Assembly: GCF_008271805.1 (NCBI RefSeq)
Contig: NZ_VSRY01000146.1
Span: 83,439-147,438 of the forward strand
DNA: 64,000 bases
Reading direction: 5' to 3'
Origin: Streptomyces sp. TRM49041
GTDB taxonomy: Bacteria; Actinomycetota; Actinomycetes; Streptomycetales; Streptomycetaceae
Position numbers and translations under genes: made by a program
Shown: positions 17,047 through 26,444 of the stretch, in pieces
Layout: each line of letters opens with the position of its first letter
Position numbering within the stretch: position 1 is the stretch's first letter
Notes under the pieces: model-generated
What the model was told of the DNA's origin: nothing
What the model saw: only the letters and a program-made list of their open reading frames with translations
Database searches by the model: none

Positions 17047-17931
17047 CTACCACCCCAGGGAGCGGCGGGTGGACTCCGCCCGCAGGTTCGCGATCATGGT
17101 GTGAGCCTCGTCGACCAGGTCGATGTCGTGATGGTCGACGCCGCAGCGCACGCCGTCCAGTGCGTCCAGCACGGCGTATGCCGCTCGCGCTCGTTCCTCC
17201 TCACGGGAGAGCGGCCGCCTGTACCCGCTGTAGAAGGCGGCAGCCAGGTCGGGCCGGTGGTGCAAGATCCGGTAGTGCAATCTGCTCAGGTCCCGGCGGG
17301 CAGCGGCTTCGAGCTGGGTCCGCTCGAAGTCGATGACGCGCAGCCGCTGTTCGCTCTGCTCCCACATCCAGTTCTTCGGCATGTAGTCCCCGTGCGCCAC
17401 CACGTTCGCCAGGCCGGTGGGAGCCTGCTGGGCCAGGGAACGCAGCAGTGTGACGTCGTCCGCGGTCACGTAGCGCGCGGCGCCCGCCAGAAGTTTGGCG
17501 AGCACGGTGTCCCAGTCCTCTTCCACCGTGTCCGTGGGAGGCTTGCCGGTGTCCGCGGCGTGCTGCCGGGCCAGCAGGAGACCAGCCTGCCGGTACGCCT
17601 CCCGCTCCTGCTCGGCCGGCAGGCGCAGCCTGTCCAGGCTGCGCCCGGGGACGGCGGTGACGAGAACTGTTCGCGACTCACTGTCGGAGGCGACGAGGGC
17701 GGGAGCGCGGTCCGGGCCGAGGGCTCCCGTCCACTTCTGGTAGGCGTTCACCTCGCGGCGATGGAGCTTGGGGCCCGCGTGCTGCTTGGCGAACCACCTT
17801 GATCCGTCGGGGCCTTCGATCTCCCACACCGAGGCGCGGACATTGTCGGCACGGGGATGCTCGGCGACGACGGTGTACATGTCGGTCACCGAGGCCAGCA
17901 GGCGACGGAAGGTCGCTGGCAGGGTCTTCAC
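17047..17931 (-). CDS. APH-fold phosphotransferase (second of a pair)
   Basis: 294 aa. The catalytic loop is VAHGDYMPKNWMW and the metal site is VIDFERTQ; the ATP-binding lysine region is SRWFAKQHAGPKLHRREV. The GTG at 17931 is preferred because AAAGG lies 8 nt upstream; GTG 17970 would add 13 residues. It is transcribed with the other APH gene just downstream, and the two share only fold-level similarity. Its role may be phosphorylation of a small molecule or sugar; this is not resolvable from sequence. Confidence 0.78.
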   Translation of the reverse strand: MKTLPATFRRLLASVTDMYTVVAEHPRADNVRASVWEIEGPDGSRWFAKQHAGPKLHRREVNAYQKWTGALGPDRAPALVASDSESRTVLVTAVPGRSLDRLRLPAEQEREAYRQAGLLLARQHAADTGKPPTDTVEEDWDTVLAKLLAGAARYVTADDVTLLRSLAQQAPTGLANVVAHGDYMPKNWMWEQSEQRLRVIDFERTQLEAAARRDLSRLHYRILHHRPDLAAAFYSGYRRPLSREEERARAAYAVLDALDGVRCGVDHHDIDLVDEAHTMIANLRAESTRRSLGW

Positions 17932-18077
17932 AGTGGTGTGCCTTTCTGTGCGTGACAACAACCCCCGCACCCTGAGTGATCTTGCTTGTGCACAGGGTTA
18001 TGTCTGGAGGTGTGCAGGATGCCAGGAGCCACTGACAACGCGGCCGCCACGGACGGTCCGCTGCGGCAGCCGCTCTT

Positions 18078-19304
18078 CTACACGCTGCCCAAGGTGACCG
18101 GCAGGGTCTGAACGCTGTTGCTGACGAAGGACGGCAAGGGCACCAGTTCCTCCGGCGGGGTGGTGAGAGCGAGTCGGGGGAAGCGGTCGAAGAGGGCCGG
18201 GAGGGCGACCTCGGCTTCGAGTCGTGCCAGGGCGGCGCCGATGCAGTAGTGCGGTCCGTGCCCGAACGACAGGTGTCGGGCCGGCGGCCGGGTGACGTCG
18301 AACTCGTCGGCGGTGGGGCCGTGGTGATGAGGGTCGCGTCCGGCTGCCGCGTAGGAGGCCAGGATCGCCTCGCCGCGAGGGATCACCACGTCGCCGATAC
18401 GGATGTCGTCGGTGGCGTAGCGGAGCGGGAAGTGGCCGACCGGGGAGTCCCAGCGCAGGGTCTCCTCGACGACCGCGGCCCACGACTGGTGCCCGCCGGT
18501 GACCGCGGCGAGCTGATCCGGGCGGGTGAGAAGGGCCCGTACCGCGTTGGTGATCAGATTGAGGGTGGTGCCGTGGCCGGCTACCAGGATCAGGACGAGG
18601 GTGCCGATGAGCTCGGCCTCCGTGAGCCGGTCGTCATCCTCCCGCGCGGCGATCAGGTCGCTGGTGAGGTCGTCGCCGGGCGTGGCGCGTTTGGCCGTCA
18701 CGAGGTCGGTGAGCAGGGCGTGCAGTTGGCGTCGGGTGGCCAGGGTTTTCTCGGAGGAGGTGGTGCTGCTGGTCAGGCTGGCGGACAGGGAGCGGAACTC
18801 GTCGTGCCGCTCAGAAGGGACACCAAGGAGGTCGCCGATCACCCGCATCGGCAGCGGGTAGGCGAAGCGACGGCGCAGGTCGACGGGGCCGGGCGCATGG
18901 GTCGTGAGGTCGTCGAGCAGGAGGCGGGTGATCGCCTCAATGCGGGGCCGCATCGCAGCGATGCGGCGAGGGGTGAAGACCTGGGTGACCAGGGCACGCA
19001 GGCGGCGGTGGTCGTCACCGTCGGCGGTGGTCATGCCGGGGTTGGTGACGAAGTCGATCAGCGGCCAGCCTTCGGGCACAGCGTCCTGCGTGAGCGCGGC
19101 CCAGTGCTTCGCGTCCTTGGCGACGCGCGGATCGACCAGGAGGTCCTGGAGGATCTGATGCCGGGTGATCACCCAGGCCGGTATGCCGTCGGGAAGCTCC
19201 ACGCGGACCACCGGGCCGATGGCGCGCAGCCTTTCGATCTCGCCATGAAGATCGGAGGCTGTCACATCGAGGCGTACGAGCGGGGTGTGGGCTCGGGTGT
19301 CCAT
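18078..19304 (-). CDS. Cytochrome P450 (second P450 of conservon)
   Basis: 408 aa. The heme-binding loop is LSFGHGPHYCIGAALARLE, the I-helix is LVAGHGTTLN with the usual acid-alcohol region altered to GHGTT, and the ExxR region is VVEETLRW. Bacterial class I P450, soluble, needing ferredoxin (none encoded nearby). The ATG at 19304 has GGAGG 6 nt upstream, and the gene overlaps the end of the first P450 by 43 bp. Conservons often end in one or two P450 genes, and this is the last of the operon. Substrate unknown. Confidence 0.9.
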   Translation of the reverse strand: MDTRAHTPLVRLDVTASDLHGEIERLRAIGPVVRVELPDGIPAWVITRHQILQDLLVDPRVAKDAKHWAALTQDAVPEGWPLIDFVTNPGMTTADGDDHRRLRALVTQVFTPRRIAAMRPRIEAITRLLLDDLTTHAPGPVDLRRRFAYPLPMRVIGDLLGVPSERHDEFRSLSASLTSSTTSSEKTLATRRQLHALLTDLVTAKRATPGDDLTSDLIAAREDDDRLTEAELIGTLVLILVAGHGTTLNLITNAVRALLTRPDQLAAVTGGHQSWAAVVEETLRWDSPVGHFPLRYATDDIRIGDVVIPRGEAILASYAAAGRDPHHHGPTADEFDVTRPPARHLSFGHGPHYCIGAALARLEAEVALPALFDRFPRLALTTPPEELVPLPSFVSNSVQTLPVTLGSV

Positions 19305-20572
19305 GAAGATCCTCCAGAGGCAGCGGGAGCAGGCAGGGCGGGGGTGAAGCGCACGGGCAGGGCAGACAGCGCCCGCGACCACGGTGAAGGCCGATACCTC
19401 AGCGCCTCCGGATGCACAGCGAGTTGGAGGTCGGGAAGGCGGTGGATGAGGGTGTCGACGGCGGTGTGGGCGATCACCCGGGCCGGGTTACGGGCGGGGC
19501 AGGTGTGCGGGCCGGCACTGAAGGAGACATGGGAGCGGTTGCCGGGAACGATCTGCCCGCCGGGAGCCTGGACGGCGGGATCGTGGTTGGCTGCGGCCAG
19601 ACCGAGGATGAGGACGTCGCCCGAGCGGATGTGCTGGCCGCCGAAGTGCAGGTCGCGGGTGGCGTAGCGGGCGGGGAAGTTCTGCACCGGGGTGTCACGC
19701 CACAGCACCTCGTCCAGGGCTGCGTCGATGGTGCGTCGGCCGCCGGTCAGGTTCGAGCGGAACCGGGTGTCGAGCAGCAGCAGCCGGATGGTGTTCGCGG
19801 TCCAGTTCGCGGCGGGCCCGTTGCCCGCGACGATGATCACCACGAGGTGGTGCATCACTTCCGGTACGGACAGCTGGACGGGATGGTCCAGCAGCCAGGA
19901 CGGAAGATCGTCGCCCCGGCGCATGGTGCGGTCCTTGACGAGGTCGCCGAGGATCCGCTGCAAGGTCTGGTTTGCGCTCTGGGCGTCCGCGCCGCTGTCC
20001 ACCAGGCCCTTGATCGCGGCGATCAGCTGCGGCGCCACTTCGTCGGGGAGGCCGAGCAGCCGGGAGGCGACCCACAGCGGTAACTGCTGGGCATAGTCAG
20101 TGACTAGGTCGGCGTGCCCGCCCGGGGCGATCGCGTCGATCAGATAGTTCGCGAGCTGAGCGACGGTACGGCGAAGCTGGTGCAGGTCGATGTGGGCGAG
20201 GCTGTCCGTGACCGCGGCCGAGAAGCGCCGGTGGGTGGGGCCGTCGGTGTGCAGGAGGGTGGGCCGGTAGCCCATCATCGGCATCAGCGGCGAATCGGGA
20301 CGCACCCGGCCGTCGTGCAGGGCCCGCCAGCGGCGCGAGTCGTGGGAGAAGCACTCCTCGTTGCGGGTGACTTCCAGCAGCTCTCGGTAGCCGATTACGA
20401 GCCAGCCGGGCACTCCGGGCTCCAGCTCGATCGGCGCGAGCGGCCCGTGAACGCGGCGTAGCTCTTCGTACAGCGGGTGTGTATCGCCAGTCAGCATGTC
20501 CCCGTACAGGGCTGTCGGCGCTGCATGGGCGGGGCAACCTCGTGGCGGCGTAGGCGTGTTGGGGAAAGTCAT
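19262..20572 (-). CDS. Cytochrome P450 (first P450 of conservon)
   Basis: 436 aa. The heme loop is FSAGPHTCPARNPARV with the Cys ligand. The I-helix reads VIIVAGNGPAANWTANT: the usual AGxxT oxygen-activating threonine is missing. Such P450s may use substrate hydroxyls, run atypical chemistry or act as sensors. Conservon-linked P450s (CvnE type) are known to diverge this way. The ATG at 20572 overlaps the cvnD stop. A Pro-rich tail (PALPAPAASGGSSWTPEPTP) extends beyond normal P450 length. Confidence 0.88.
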   Translation of the reverse strand: MTFPNTPTPPRGCPAHAAPTALYGDMLTGDTHPLYEELRRVHGPLAPIELEPGVPGWLVIGYRELLEVTRNEECFSHDSRRWRALHDGRVRPDSPLMPMMGYRPTLLHTDGPTHRRFSAAVTDSLAHIDLHQLRRTVAQLANYLIDAIAPGGHADLVTDYAQQLPLWVASRLLGLPDEVAPQLIAAIKGLVDSGADAQSANQTLQRILGDLVKDRTMRRGDDLPSWLLDHPVQLSVPEVMHHLVVIIVAGNGPAANWTANTIRLLLLDTRFRSNLTGGRRTIDAALDEVLWRDTPVQNFPARYATRDLHFGGQHIRSGDVLILGLAAANHDPAVQAPGGQIVPGNRSHVSFSAGPHTCPARNPARVIAHTAVDTLIHRLPDLQLAVHPEALRYRPSPWSRALSALPVRFTPALPAPAASGGSSWTPEPTPRSYASM

Positions 20573-21159
20573 TGGGGTGTCTCCGGTGCGGTCGTGTGCA
20601 GGTGGTCGACCAGCGTGATCAGGGCCTGCGCGCTGGAGTCCCGGTCGCGGGCGTCACAGACCATCACCGGCGTCTGCGGCAGTAGATCCAGGACCTTTCG
20701 CAGCACCTCGGGCGGATGGTTTGGGGCCGAGGGAAAGCTGTTGACGGCCACGGCGAACGGCACACCGAGGTCCTCGAGGTGGCCGAGAACGTCGAAGCTC
20801 GCGTCCAGGCGGCGAGTGTCGACCAGCGCCAGTGCTCCCAGCGCGCCGTGCACGAGGTGCTGCCACATCGGGAAGAAGCGGGGCTGTCCGGGCGTCCCGA
20901 ACAGATACAGCACACGGCGCTCGTTCAGGGTGATCCGACCGAAGTCCATCGCCACGGTGGTCGTGGCCTTGCCGGCCACCCGTTCGTCCACGCCGTGACC
21001 GGCCTGAGTCATCGCCTCTTCGGTGCGCAGCGGGGTGATCTCGCTCAGGGAGCCGATCAGCGTGGTCTTGCCCACCCCCAGTGGCCCGGCGATGACGATC
21101 TTGACGGCCGTGCTGATGGTGTCCGCCAGGTAGCGGCCGTCAGAGTCGGCGGAGTCCAT
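20569..21159 (-). CDS. cvnD: CvnD-type small GTP-binding protein
   Basis: 196 aa. The P-loop is GPLGVGKTTL, the G3-like motif is FGTPGQPRFF, and a G4-like AVNSFP replaces NKxD. This is the Ras-like/MglA-related conservon GTPase family (CvnD). In conservons it is proposed to form a signalling complex with CvnA, CvnB and CvnC, somewhat like eukaryotic receptor-coupled G proteins. The ATG at 21159 overlaps the end of cvnC by 20 bp; its own stop overlaps the P450 ATG. Confidence 0.93.
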   Translation of the reverse strand: MDSADSDGRYLADTISTAVKIVIAGPLGVGKTTLIGSLSEITPLRTEEAMTQAGHGVDERVAGKATTTVAMDFGRITLNERRVLYLFGTPGQPRFFPMWQHLVHGALGALALVDTRRLDASFDVLGHLEDLGVPFAVAVNSFPSAPNHPPEVLRKVLDLLPQTPVMVCDARDRDSSAQALITLVDHLHTTAPETPQ

Positions 21160-21487
21160 CGAGTACCTCTCTCAGCAGCGCCTTGTCCGGGTGGTCAGCT
21201 ACAGGAATGGGGGGACGGGCCAGGATCAGGCCGGCATCAATCAGGTCGGCGAGGAGCACCTTCACCACGGTGATCGGCTGGCGCAGGTGGGCCGCGACCT
21301 CTGCGACCGACAGCAGCCCCTGGCACAGGGAGAGGATCACCATGGCCTCCGGCCCCAGCCCTTGCTCGGGGCTGTCGCTGATCGCGGCGACGAGAGTCTC
21401 CAGGGCCAGCGTGTTGCGGGTCGGCTCGACCCGGCCGCCGGTGATCACGTAAGGGCGGACCGGTCCAGCTCCCGCCGACCCGGTCAC
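21140..21487 (-). CDS. cvnC: CvnC-type DUF742 protein
   Basis: 115 aa, starting at GTG 21487 inside a 4-bp overlap with cvnB. It shows the DUF742 pattern: VRPYVITGGRVEPTRNTLAL, then a winged-helix-like part with ILSLCQGLLSVAEVAAHLR and VKVLLADLIDAGLI. CvnC is the third conservon component; its biochemical role is unclear, although the second half resembles an HTH. Position between cvnB and cvnD confirms the call. Confidence 0.93.
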   Translation of the reverse strand: MTGSAGAGPVRPYVITGGRVEPTRNTLALETLVAAISDSPEQGLGPEAMVILSLCQGLLSVAEVAAHLRQPITVVKVLLADLIDAGLILARPPIPVADHPDKALLREVLDGLRRL

Positions 21488-21888
21488 CGGGTGGTCGTGT
21501 CCGCTCGGGGCGGGCTCGTCAGGTGTTCACCGATGCGCACCACGAGCTGCTGCATCTCCCGGGCCACCAGCCCGGCATCCACCTCATCGCTCGTCGCCAC
21601 AGCAAGCGCGGCACCGGGACCGGCGGCCACGAGGAACAAGAAGCCGCCGTCGAACTCCACCATCACCTGCCGGGTACTGCTGCCGACGCCGACCAACTGA
21701 GCGGCCGCCTCGTGACCGAGTGACTGCAGCCCCGAGCACACGGCGGACAGCCGGTCGGCGTCATCGGCTTCCAGGTCAGCCGAAGATCCCAGCGACATAC
21801 CGTCGCGGGAGATCACCAGCGCGTGCCGCACGGCCGGCACCCGCAGGATGTCGCCCAGCATCCATTCGAAGTTCCCGTTCGTCTTCAA
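21484..21888 (-). CDS. cvnB: CvnB-type roadblock/LC7 protein
   Basis: 134 aa with the roadblock/LC7 fold pattern (VRHALVISRDGMSLGSSADL, then RQVMVEFDGGFLFLVAAG). These proteins act as GTPase partners or activators (MglB-like). The start is TTG at 21888, overlapping the cvnA stop by 4 bp; no better in-frame start is close. It is presumably translated by coupling to cvnA. Confidence 0.93.
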   Translation of the reverse strand: MKTNGNFEWMLGDILRVPAVRHALVISRDGMSLGSSADLEADDADRLSAVCSGLQSLGHEAAAQLVGVGSSTRQVMVEFDGGFLFLVAAGPGAALAVATSDEVDAGLVAREMQQLVVRIGEHLTSPPRADTTTR

Positions 21889-23207
21889 CGCCGTTCGCCT
21901 TCCTCGAAGTTGTTGTGGCCGCCTTGCACGGCCTGTTTGCGGCCCAAGCGGGTACCGGCCTGCAGACTGCTCATCAACGCCGCCGCTTCCTCGGGCGACC
22001 GAGCGGGTGCGACCGCAGCCGGGCCGGAAGCCACAGTCGGGGCGGCGGCCAGACTGCGGCGGCTGCGCCGCTGCGGCAGCCCCTCCGCGGACACAGCCGC
22101 CCCCTCGACACGCGATGGAATGCCGTCGAGCTGCGGGGCCGGGACGCGCCGAAGGGCAGGCGCGCGGGGAGGGGCCGGAGTGGACGGGGCCTGCGGCGCC
22201 TCGGCGAGCAGCGCGGACGGCACGAGCACCACCGCCCGCACCCCTCCGTAGGCCGACGGCGAGTCCAGCCTCACCGAGAACCGGTACCGCCGCGCCAGCC
22301 GCCCGACCGCCGCCAGGCCCAACTGCGGACTGTCTCCCAGCCCTCGGCCCTCGGTACTCCGCTCACCACGCAGCCGCACCTGAGTCTCCGCCAGGGCCTG
22401 CTCGGTCATCCCCAGCCCGCCGTCGTCGATCTCGATGACCGCGCCGCTGTGCACCGGACGGATCGCCACCAGCACCGCCACGGTGGGAGGCGAATACCGC
22501 GTTGCGTTGTCCAACAGTTCCGCCACCGCATGGATCAGCGCCTCCACCACCGACGCCTCCACCACCAGCTCACGGGAACCCTGGACCTGCACCCGCTGGT
22601 ACTCCAAGATCCGCGACTGGGCACCACGCACCACATCCAGCAGGGAGACCGCGGACGGCCACTGCCGACCCGGCCACGCCCCGCACAGCACCGTCATCGT
22701 CTGCGCCTGCCGTGCCAACTGAGCCGCAGCATGATCGGCCCGCATCAGCCCCGCCATCAGGTGCGGGTCCTCCGCGCTCTGCTCCAACTCATCCAGATCC
22801 TGCTGCTGAGCGAGCGCCATCACCTGGATCCGGTCCGCCATCACCAAGAACGCCGCACGCGCAGAATCAGCCTGCGCCCGCTCACCGTTCACCGCCGCAG
22901 CCACCCGGGCGAGAACCGCCTGGTGCTGTGCGACGAACGCCGTGGACGCCAGTGCCGAATGCCGTAGCCCAGGCACTTCGCCGCCTGGCTGGCTGCCCAA
23001 CAGGGCAGGCAGCCGAACGGACACCAGATGCCCCATCTCCTCTTCGAGTAGCTGCTGATGTGCCGCGAGTCGGCCGTAGTCCTGCACCGCGGCATCCCGC
23101 TCGCCGCGCAACTCCTGCACCAGGCGACGCGCGTACAGCAGGAGCGGTCCGGCGATCACAGCAGCGGTTGCCGTACCCACAGCCACAGCCTCCGGTATCG
23201 GCGTCAT
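21885..23207 (-). CDS. cvnA: CvnA-type membrane sensor histidine kinase-like protein
   Basis: 440 aa from the ATG at 23207 (a TTG immediately upstream is possible). One N-terminal TM segment (AVGTATAAVIAGPLLLYARR) is followed by a long coiled-coil helical region. The HATPase domain has N box HAVAELLDNATRYSPP, G1 IDDGGLGM and G2 LGLAAVGRLARRY. The phosphoacceptor His region is degenerate, as usual for conservon sensors. The tail after about residue 370 is Pro/Ala-rich. The operon order cvnA-B-C-D-P450-P450 is the standard conservon. Confidence 0.93.
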   Translation of the reverse strand: MTPIPEAVAVGTATAAVIAGPLLLYARRLVQELRGERDAAVQDYGRLAAHQQLLEEEMGHLVSVRLPALLGSQPGGEVPGLRHSALASTAFVAQHQAVLARVAAAVNGERAQADSARAAFLVMADRIQVMALAQQQDLDELEQSAEDPHLMAGLMRADHAAAQLARQAQTMTVLCGAWPGRQWPSAVSLLDVVRGAQSRILEYQRVQVQGSRELVVEASVVEALIHAVAELLDNATRYSPPTVAVLVAIRPVHSGAVIEIDDGGLGMTEQALAETQVRLRGERSTEGRGLGDSPQLGLAAVGRLARRYRFSVRLDSPSAYGGVRAVVLVPSALLAEAPQAPSTPAPPRAPALRRVPAPQLDGIPSRVEGAAVSAEGLPQRRSRRSLAAAPTVASGPAAVAPARSPEEAAALMSSLQAGTRLGRKQAVQGGHNNFEEGERR

Positions 23208-23306
23208 CAAAGTCCTCGGGTCAAGGGGGCAGAAAGGGGAAGGACCGTCGGGGCGCAGGGGCAGAGGGAGGGGAGCGTCTACCTCGCCTGCGCACCGACG
23301 GCCGGT

Positions 23307-23501
23307 CTAAAAGCTGATCCTGCCGATCAGCTGAATCACGTTCTGAACGCCGTCCCCGATGCTGGGTGCGGCGGAACTCCCGGCCAGAAAGAACCCGAAC
23401 AAGACACACACGATGGCGTGAGCCACGTTCAACCCGGCCTTCTTGACGAAGATGAAGACGAGGAGGCCCAGGAGCACGACGGCGGAGATGCTAACGGCCA
23501 C
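23307..23501 (-). CDS. Small hydrophobic membrane protein
   Basis: 64 aa from a GTG at 23501 with GGGGG about 7 nt upstream. It has two hydrophobic segments: VAVSISAVVLLGLLVFIFVK and a second around AHAIVCVLFGFFLAGSSAAP. Short proteins of this pattern recur in Streptomyces mobile elements and are sometimes called holin-like, but no function is established. It lies 99 bp upstream of cvnA on the same strand. An ATG at 23522 is the longer alternative. Confidence 0.6.
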   Translation of the reverse strand: MAVSISAVVLLGLLVFIFVKKAGLNVAHAIVCVLFGFFLAGSSAAPSIGDGVQNVIQLIGRISF

Positions 23502-23861
23502 GTGACACCCCCAACGAGACATCCGCTCCGACGGCCCGAGGCGGCCTCAGCGGCCACACGTACAGGCTGATGAGCGACGGCGACGGGTTCCCTGCCGAAC
23601 CCGCGTGTAAGGCCGAGGACACCTTGGACTCCGATGGAAGAGAGAGCGACGAGTACGCATTCCCCTGTAGTCCGAAGCACTCAGACGCGTCCGAATGGTC
23701 ACACTCTCAGGCTGTTCGCCTGAGGTGCGGACTGCGGGACTTACAGACTGATCGCCGAACCACCAGTCCACACATTCCCCGGGTGATATCACTGGAGTGA
23801 TTCCGAGTCAGCCAGCGGGAGTTGAATCCTGCACGCTCTCGCTACAACGGGGAGGCAAGAG
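23502..23861. other. 360-bp divergent intergenic region
   Basis: No gene is seen. It separates the leftward conservon group from the rightward XRE/HAD pair, so both promoters must be here. The right end carries the ribosome binding site GGGGAGG for the XRE gene. No clear inverted repeat or operator was found by eye. Confidence 0.5.
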
Positions 23862-25361
23862 GTGCTTCAGCAGGTGCCGAGGCGCTGCGATCGGTGCGGC
23901 TGCCAGCTGAGTCAGTACAACTCCGATTCCCTGTGCTCTGCATGCCTCCGCGCGCACTCCTTCGAACGCCACACCCCGACCGTGCCGCAACGCGTATGGC
24001 GCGATCCCGATGTCCGCCAGGCCCTCGCGGCCTGGGACTTCGGCCGAACCAGCCGCCTGGTCCGCCAGCGGGGCTCCCTACGGCAAGAGGACGTTGCACA
24101 ACTCACCGGACTCAGCCAGGCGTTCTTATCCATGCTCGAGTCGGGCAGCCGACGCCTCACCAATATCGACAAGATTGTCGAGTTCCTGGCCGGCTTCGGT
24201 GTACCCGCCGAACTCGTACCGCTCCCGCTTCCGCGCGCAGCACCCGCGCTCTCACAGCCGTCCGCTGGCGACCTGGACCCGGTCCTGCCATGGACCGCGG
24301 CCCGTATGGTGGCGGCACTAGGCACCGCGGTTGGAGGCAGCGAGATGGACCGCCGTCAATTCCTCACGGTGAGCGGTGTCGCGCTCACCGCCTTCGTACA
24401 CCAATGGGGCACCGCCGAAGCCGAGCCGCTTGCACGAGCGGCACAAGGAAGCCGGCTAACCAACGGGCTGCTCGACAGCCTGCAGCAGACCACAGACAGC
24501 CTGCGGGCCATGGACGCGAGCACCGGCAGCGGCACCCTCGCCGAACTCGGCGACGCGCACCTCGCGTTTCTCAAGCGCCTCGTCCAACAGGCTTCATACG
24601 ACGAAGCAACGGGCCGACGGCTCGCGGCGATCATCGCCGACACCGCCACCCAGACAGGTTGGTTCACCTTCGACTCCGGAGATCACGACGGCACCCCTGG
24701 ATACCTGCTCGCCGCGCTCCGCGCCGCCAAGGCTTCCGGTGACATCCGACTGGGAGCTGGTGCCCTCTCCTACATGGCCATCCATGGCTACTCCACCGGT
24801 GCCCCGCGTAACGCGGTGATCGCGGCACAGGCCGCCCGCGAGAAGATCAAGAACCTCGGGGCCCCGGCTCTGGAGGCCATGCTGCTGACCCGACAGGCAC
24901 GCGGGCATGCGAAGCTCGGCGAGCAGCAAGCGGTGATCGCCGCGCTCGATCAGGCCGCGGACCTCTGTGTCCAAGGCCGATCTGAGCACGACCCGGACTG
25001 GCTGTACTGGATCAACGCGGGCGAGATCCACGGACAGTCCGGTAGCTGCTATCTCGACCTAGGCGAGCCTGACAAGGCGGTGGTCAGCTTCACCCTGGCG
25101 CGGAAGGCACTCAACCCAGCTGATCAGCGCACCCGTGGCCTGTTCCTCACCCGCGCCGCGTCGGCTCACATCCGGGAAGGTGACGTCGACGCCGGATGCG
25201 TCACGGCGCATGAAGCACTCGACCTTGCCGAGCAGCTCCAGTCCGCCCGGCTGAACGATCACATCCAGAGCATGCTGGCCGAGCTGCAGCCGGTGAATCA
25301 CACCGCATACGCTCGGGACCTACAGGAGCGGGCTGCCGCTGTGATGGGAACGAGGAGCTGA
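23862..25361 (+). CDS. XRE-family regulator with zinc ribbon and TPR-like repeats
   Basis: 499 aa. Residues 9-28 form a four-cysteine zinc ribbon (CDRCGCQ then CSAC). An XRE HTH lies at about 70-125 (LRQEDVAQLTGLSQAFLSML). A short linker leads to helical repeats from about 220 to the end, with tetratricopeptide-like pairs (for example HAKLGEQQAVIAALDQAADL). Streptomyces proteins of this layout usually regulate accessory genes by ligand or peptide binding to the repeats. The GTG at 23862 has GGAGG 7 nt upstream. The downstream HAD gene starts 2 bp after the stop. Confidence 0.82.
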   Translation: MLQQVPRRCDRCGCQLSQYNSDSLCSACLRAHSFERHTPTVPQRVWRDPDVRQALAAWDFGRTSRLVRQRGSLRQEDVAQLTGLSQAFLSMLESGSRRLTNIDKIVEFLAGFGVPAELVPLPLPRAAPALSQPSAGDLDPVLPWTAARMVAALGTAVGGSEMDRRQFLTVSGVALTAFVHQWGTAEAEPLARAAQGSRLTNGLLDSLQQTTDSLRAMDASTGSGTLAELGDAHLAFLKRLVQQASYDEATGRRLAAIIADTATQTGWFTFDSGDHDGTPGYLLAALRAAKASGDIRLGAGALSYMAIHGYSTGAPRNAVIAAQAAREKIKNLGAPALEAMLLTRQARGHAKLGEQQAVIAALDQAADLCVQGRSEHDPDWLYWINAGEIHGQSGSCYLDLGEPDKAVVSFTLARKALNPADQRTRGLFLTRAASAHIREGDVDAGCVTAHEALDLAEQLQSARLNDHIQSMLAELQPVNHTAYARDLQERAAAVMGTRS

Positions 25362-25363
25362 AC

Positions 25364-26092
25364 GTGACCGAGGCGGAGCAGGTTCTGATCCTGTGGGATA
25401 TCGACCGTACGTTGCTGTACGTCGGTGACATCGACCGGCAGGTCTACCGTGAAGCCTTCGCCGAGGTCGTCGGTCGCCGCGCCGAGCACCTCCCGGCCCG
25501 CGGCACCGGCGTCACGATGCCCCTCGCGATTCGATCCCTCCTCCTGGACAACGGCGTCTCAGAGGACGACCTCCCCGAGCTGCTGCCGCAGATGGTGAAC
25601 CTCGTCCCCCAACGCCTTACCGCTCATACGGAAGACCTGCGCGAACACGGCGTCCTCATGCCCGGCGCTATGGAGGCGCTGCGATCGGTCCACGACCGCC
25701 CCGATCGCGTACCGACCGTCGTCACGGGCAACCTCAAGCCGAACGCCCTGCTGAAGCTCGCGGCCTTCGACCTCGGAGGCTACGTCGACGCCGAAATCGG
25801 CGGATACGCCTCCGACGACCACCATAGGCCGGCGCTCGTCGCCATCGCGCAGAAGCGCGCCCAGGCGAAGCACGGGGCGACCTTCACCCGCTCCAACACC
25901 GTCATCATCGGTGACTCCCTTGAGGACGTGCGTACGGGCCTCGAAGGCGGTGCCGCGGTCGCCGCAGTTGCCTCAGGGAAGACCCCGGCTCCCGTCCTGA
26001 GAGATGCCGGGGCCGACGTGGTTCTTGAGTCTCTGGAAGACCTCCAGGCGCTGCATGACGCCATCACGAGCGTCGTCTCGCTGCACAATTGA
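25364..26092 (+). CDS. HAD-superfamily hydrolase
   Basis: 242 aa. Motif I is LWDIDRTLL with the full DxD (D12, D14), motif II is VVTGNLKPN and motif IV is IIGDSLEDVRTG. The cap of about 90 residues fits a HAD-IA phosphatase/phosphoglycolate-phosphatase-like enzyme. The GTG start follows the XRE stop with 2 nt between, so the pair is one transcript. It is distinct from the HAD at 9133-9762, which lacks the second aspartate. Substrate unknown. Confidence 0.87.
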   Translation: MTEAEQVLILWDIDRTLLYVGDIDRQVYREAFAEVVGRRAEHLPARGTGVTMPLAIRSLLLDNGVSEDDLPELLPQMVNLVPQRLTAHTEDLREHGVLMPGAMEALRSVHDRPDRVPTVVTGNLKPNALLKLAAFDLGGYVDAEIGGYASDDHHRPALVAIAQKRAQAKHGATFTRSNTVIIGDSLEDVRTGLEGGAAVAAVASGKTPAPVLRDAGADVVLESLEDLQALHDAITSVVSLHN

Positions 26093-26171
26093 CCCACACC
26101 GGAGGCGAGAACCCAGCGAAGAGTACGTTTTTTGGTGGAGAACGGTGTAGGGGCGCTGGCACTCTGGAGCG

Positions 26172-26309
26172 ATGCTGATCAAGCTCACCGGGTCCAGTTG
26201 CTCGGGCAAGACGACTCTCGCCTACGCCGTGGCCGACAGGCTTCGGCAGCTCGCCGTGCACGACTTTGATGAGCTCGGTGTGCCGGAGGGTGCCCACCTG
26301 CACTCGTGA
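26172..26309 (+). pseudogene. Truncated P-loop NTPase (N-terminal 45 codons)
   Basis: An ATG at 26172 starts MLIKLTGSSCSGKTTLAYAV, an intact Walker A, and continues to HDFDELGVPEGAHL before a TGA at 26307. In full-length relatives the EGA segment continues into a kinase core of 150 residues or more. The rest is absent, so this is a 3'-deleted gene. The breakpoint near 26300 lies just before the terminator of the biosynthetic cluster and may mark the left border of the inserted cluster. Confidence 0.6.
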
Positions 26310-26444
26310 GGCGTCAGGTGGGGATCAGGGAGACTGAGCGCAGTCCCCTTACAGGGGATCGCTGTTGACGCGTCGTTTCGGAGACCGGCCTGGAGAAACG
26401 GGCCGGTGGCAACACCGGAACCGCGCTTCAGGCCGACTCAACAG

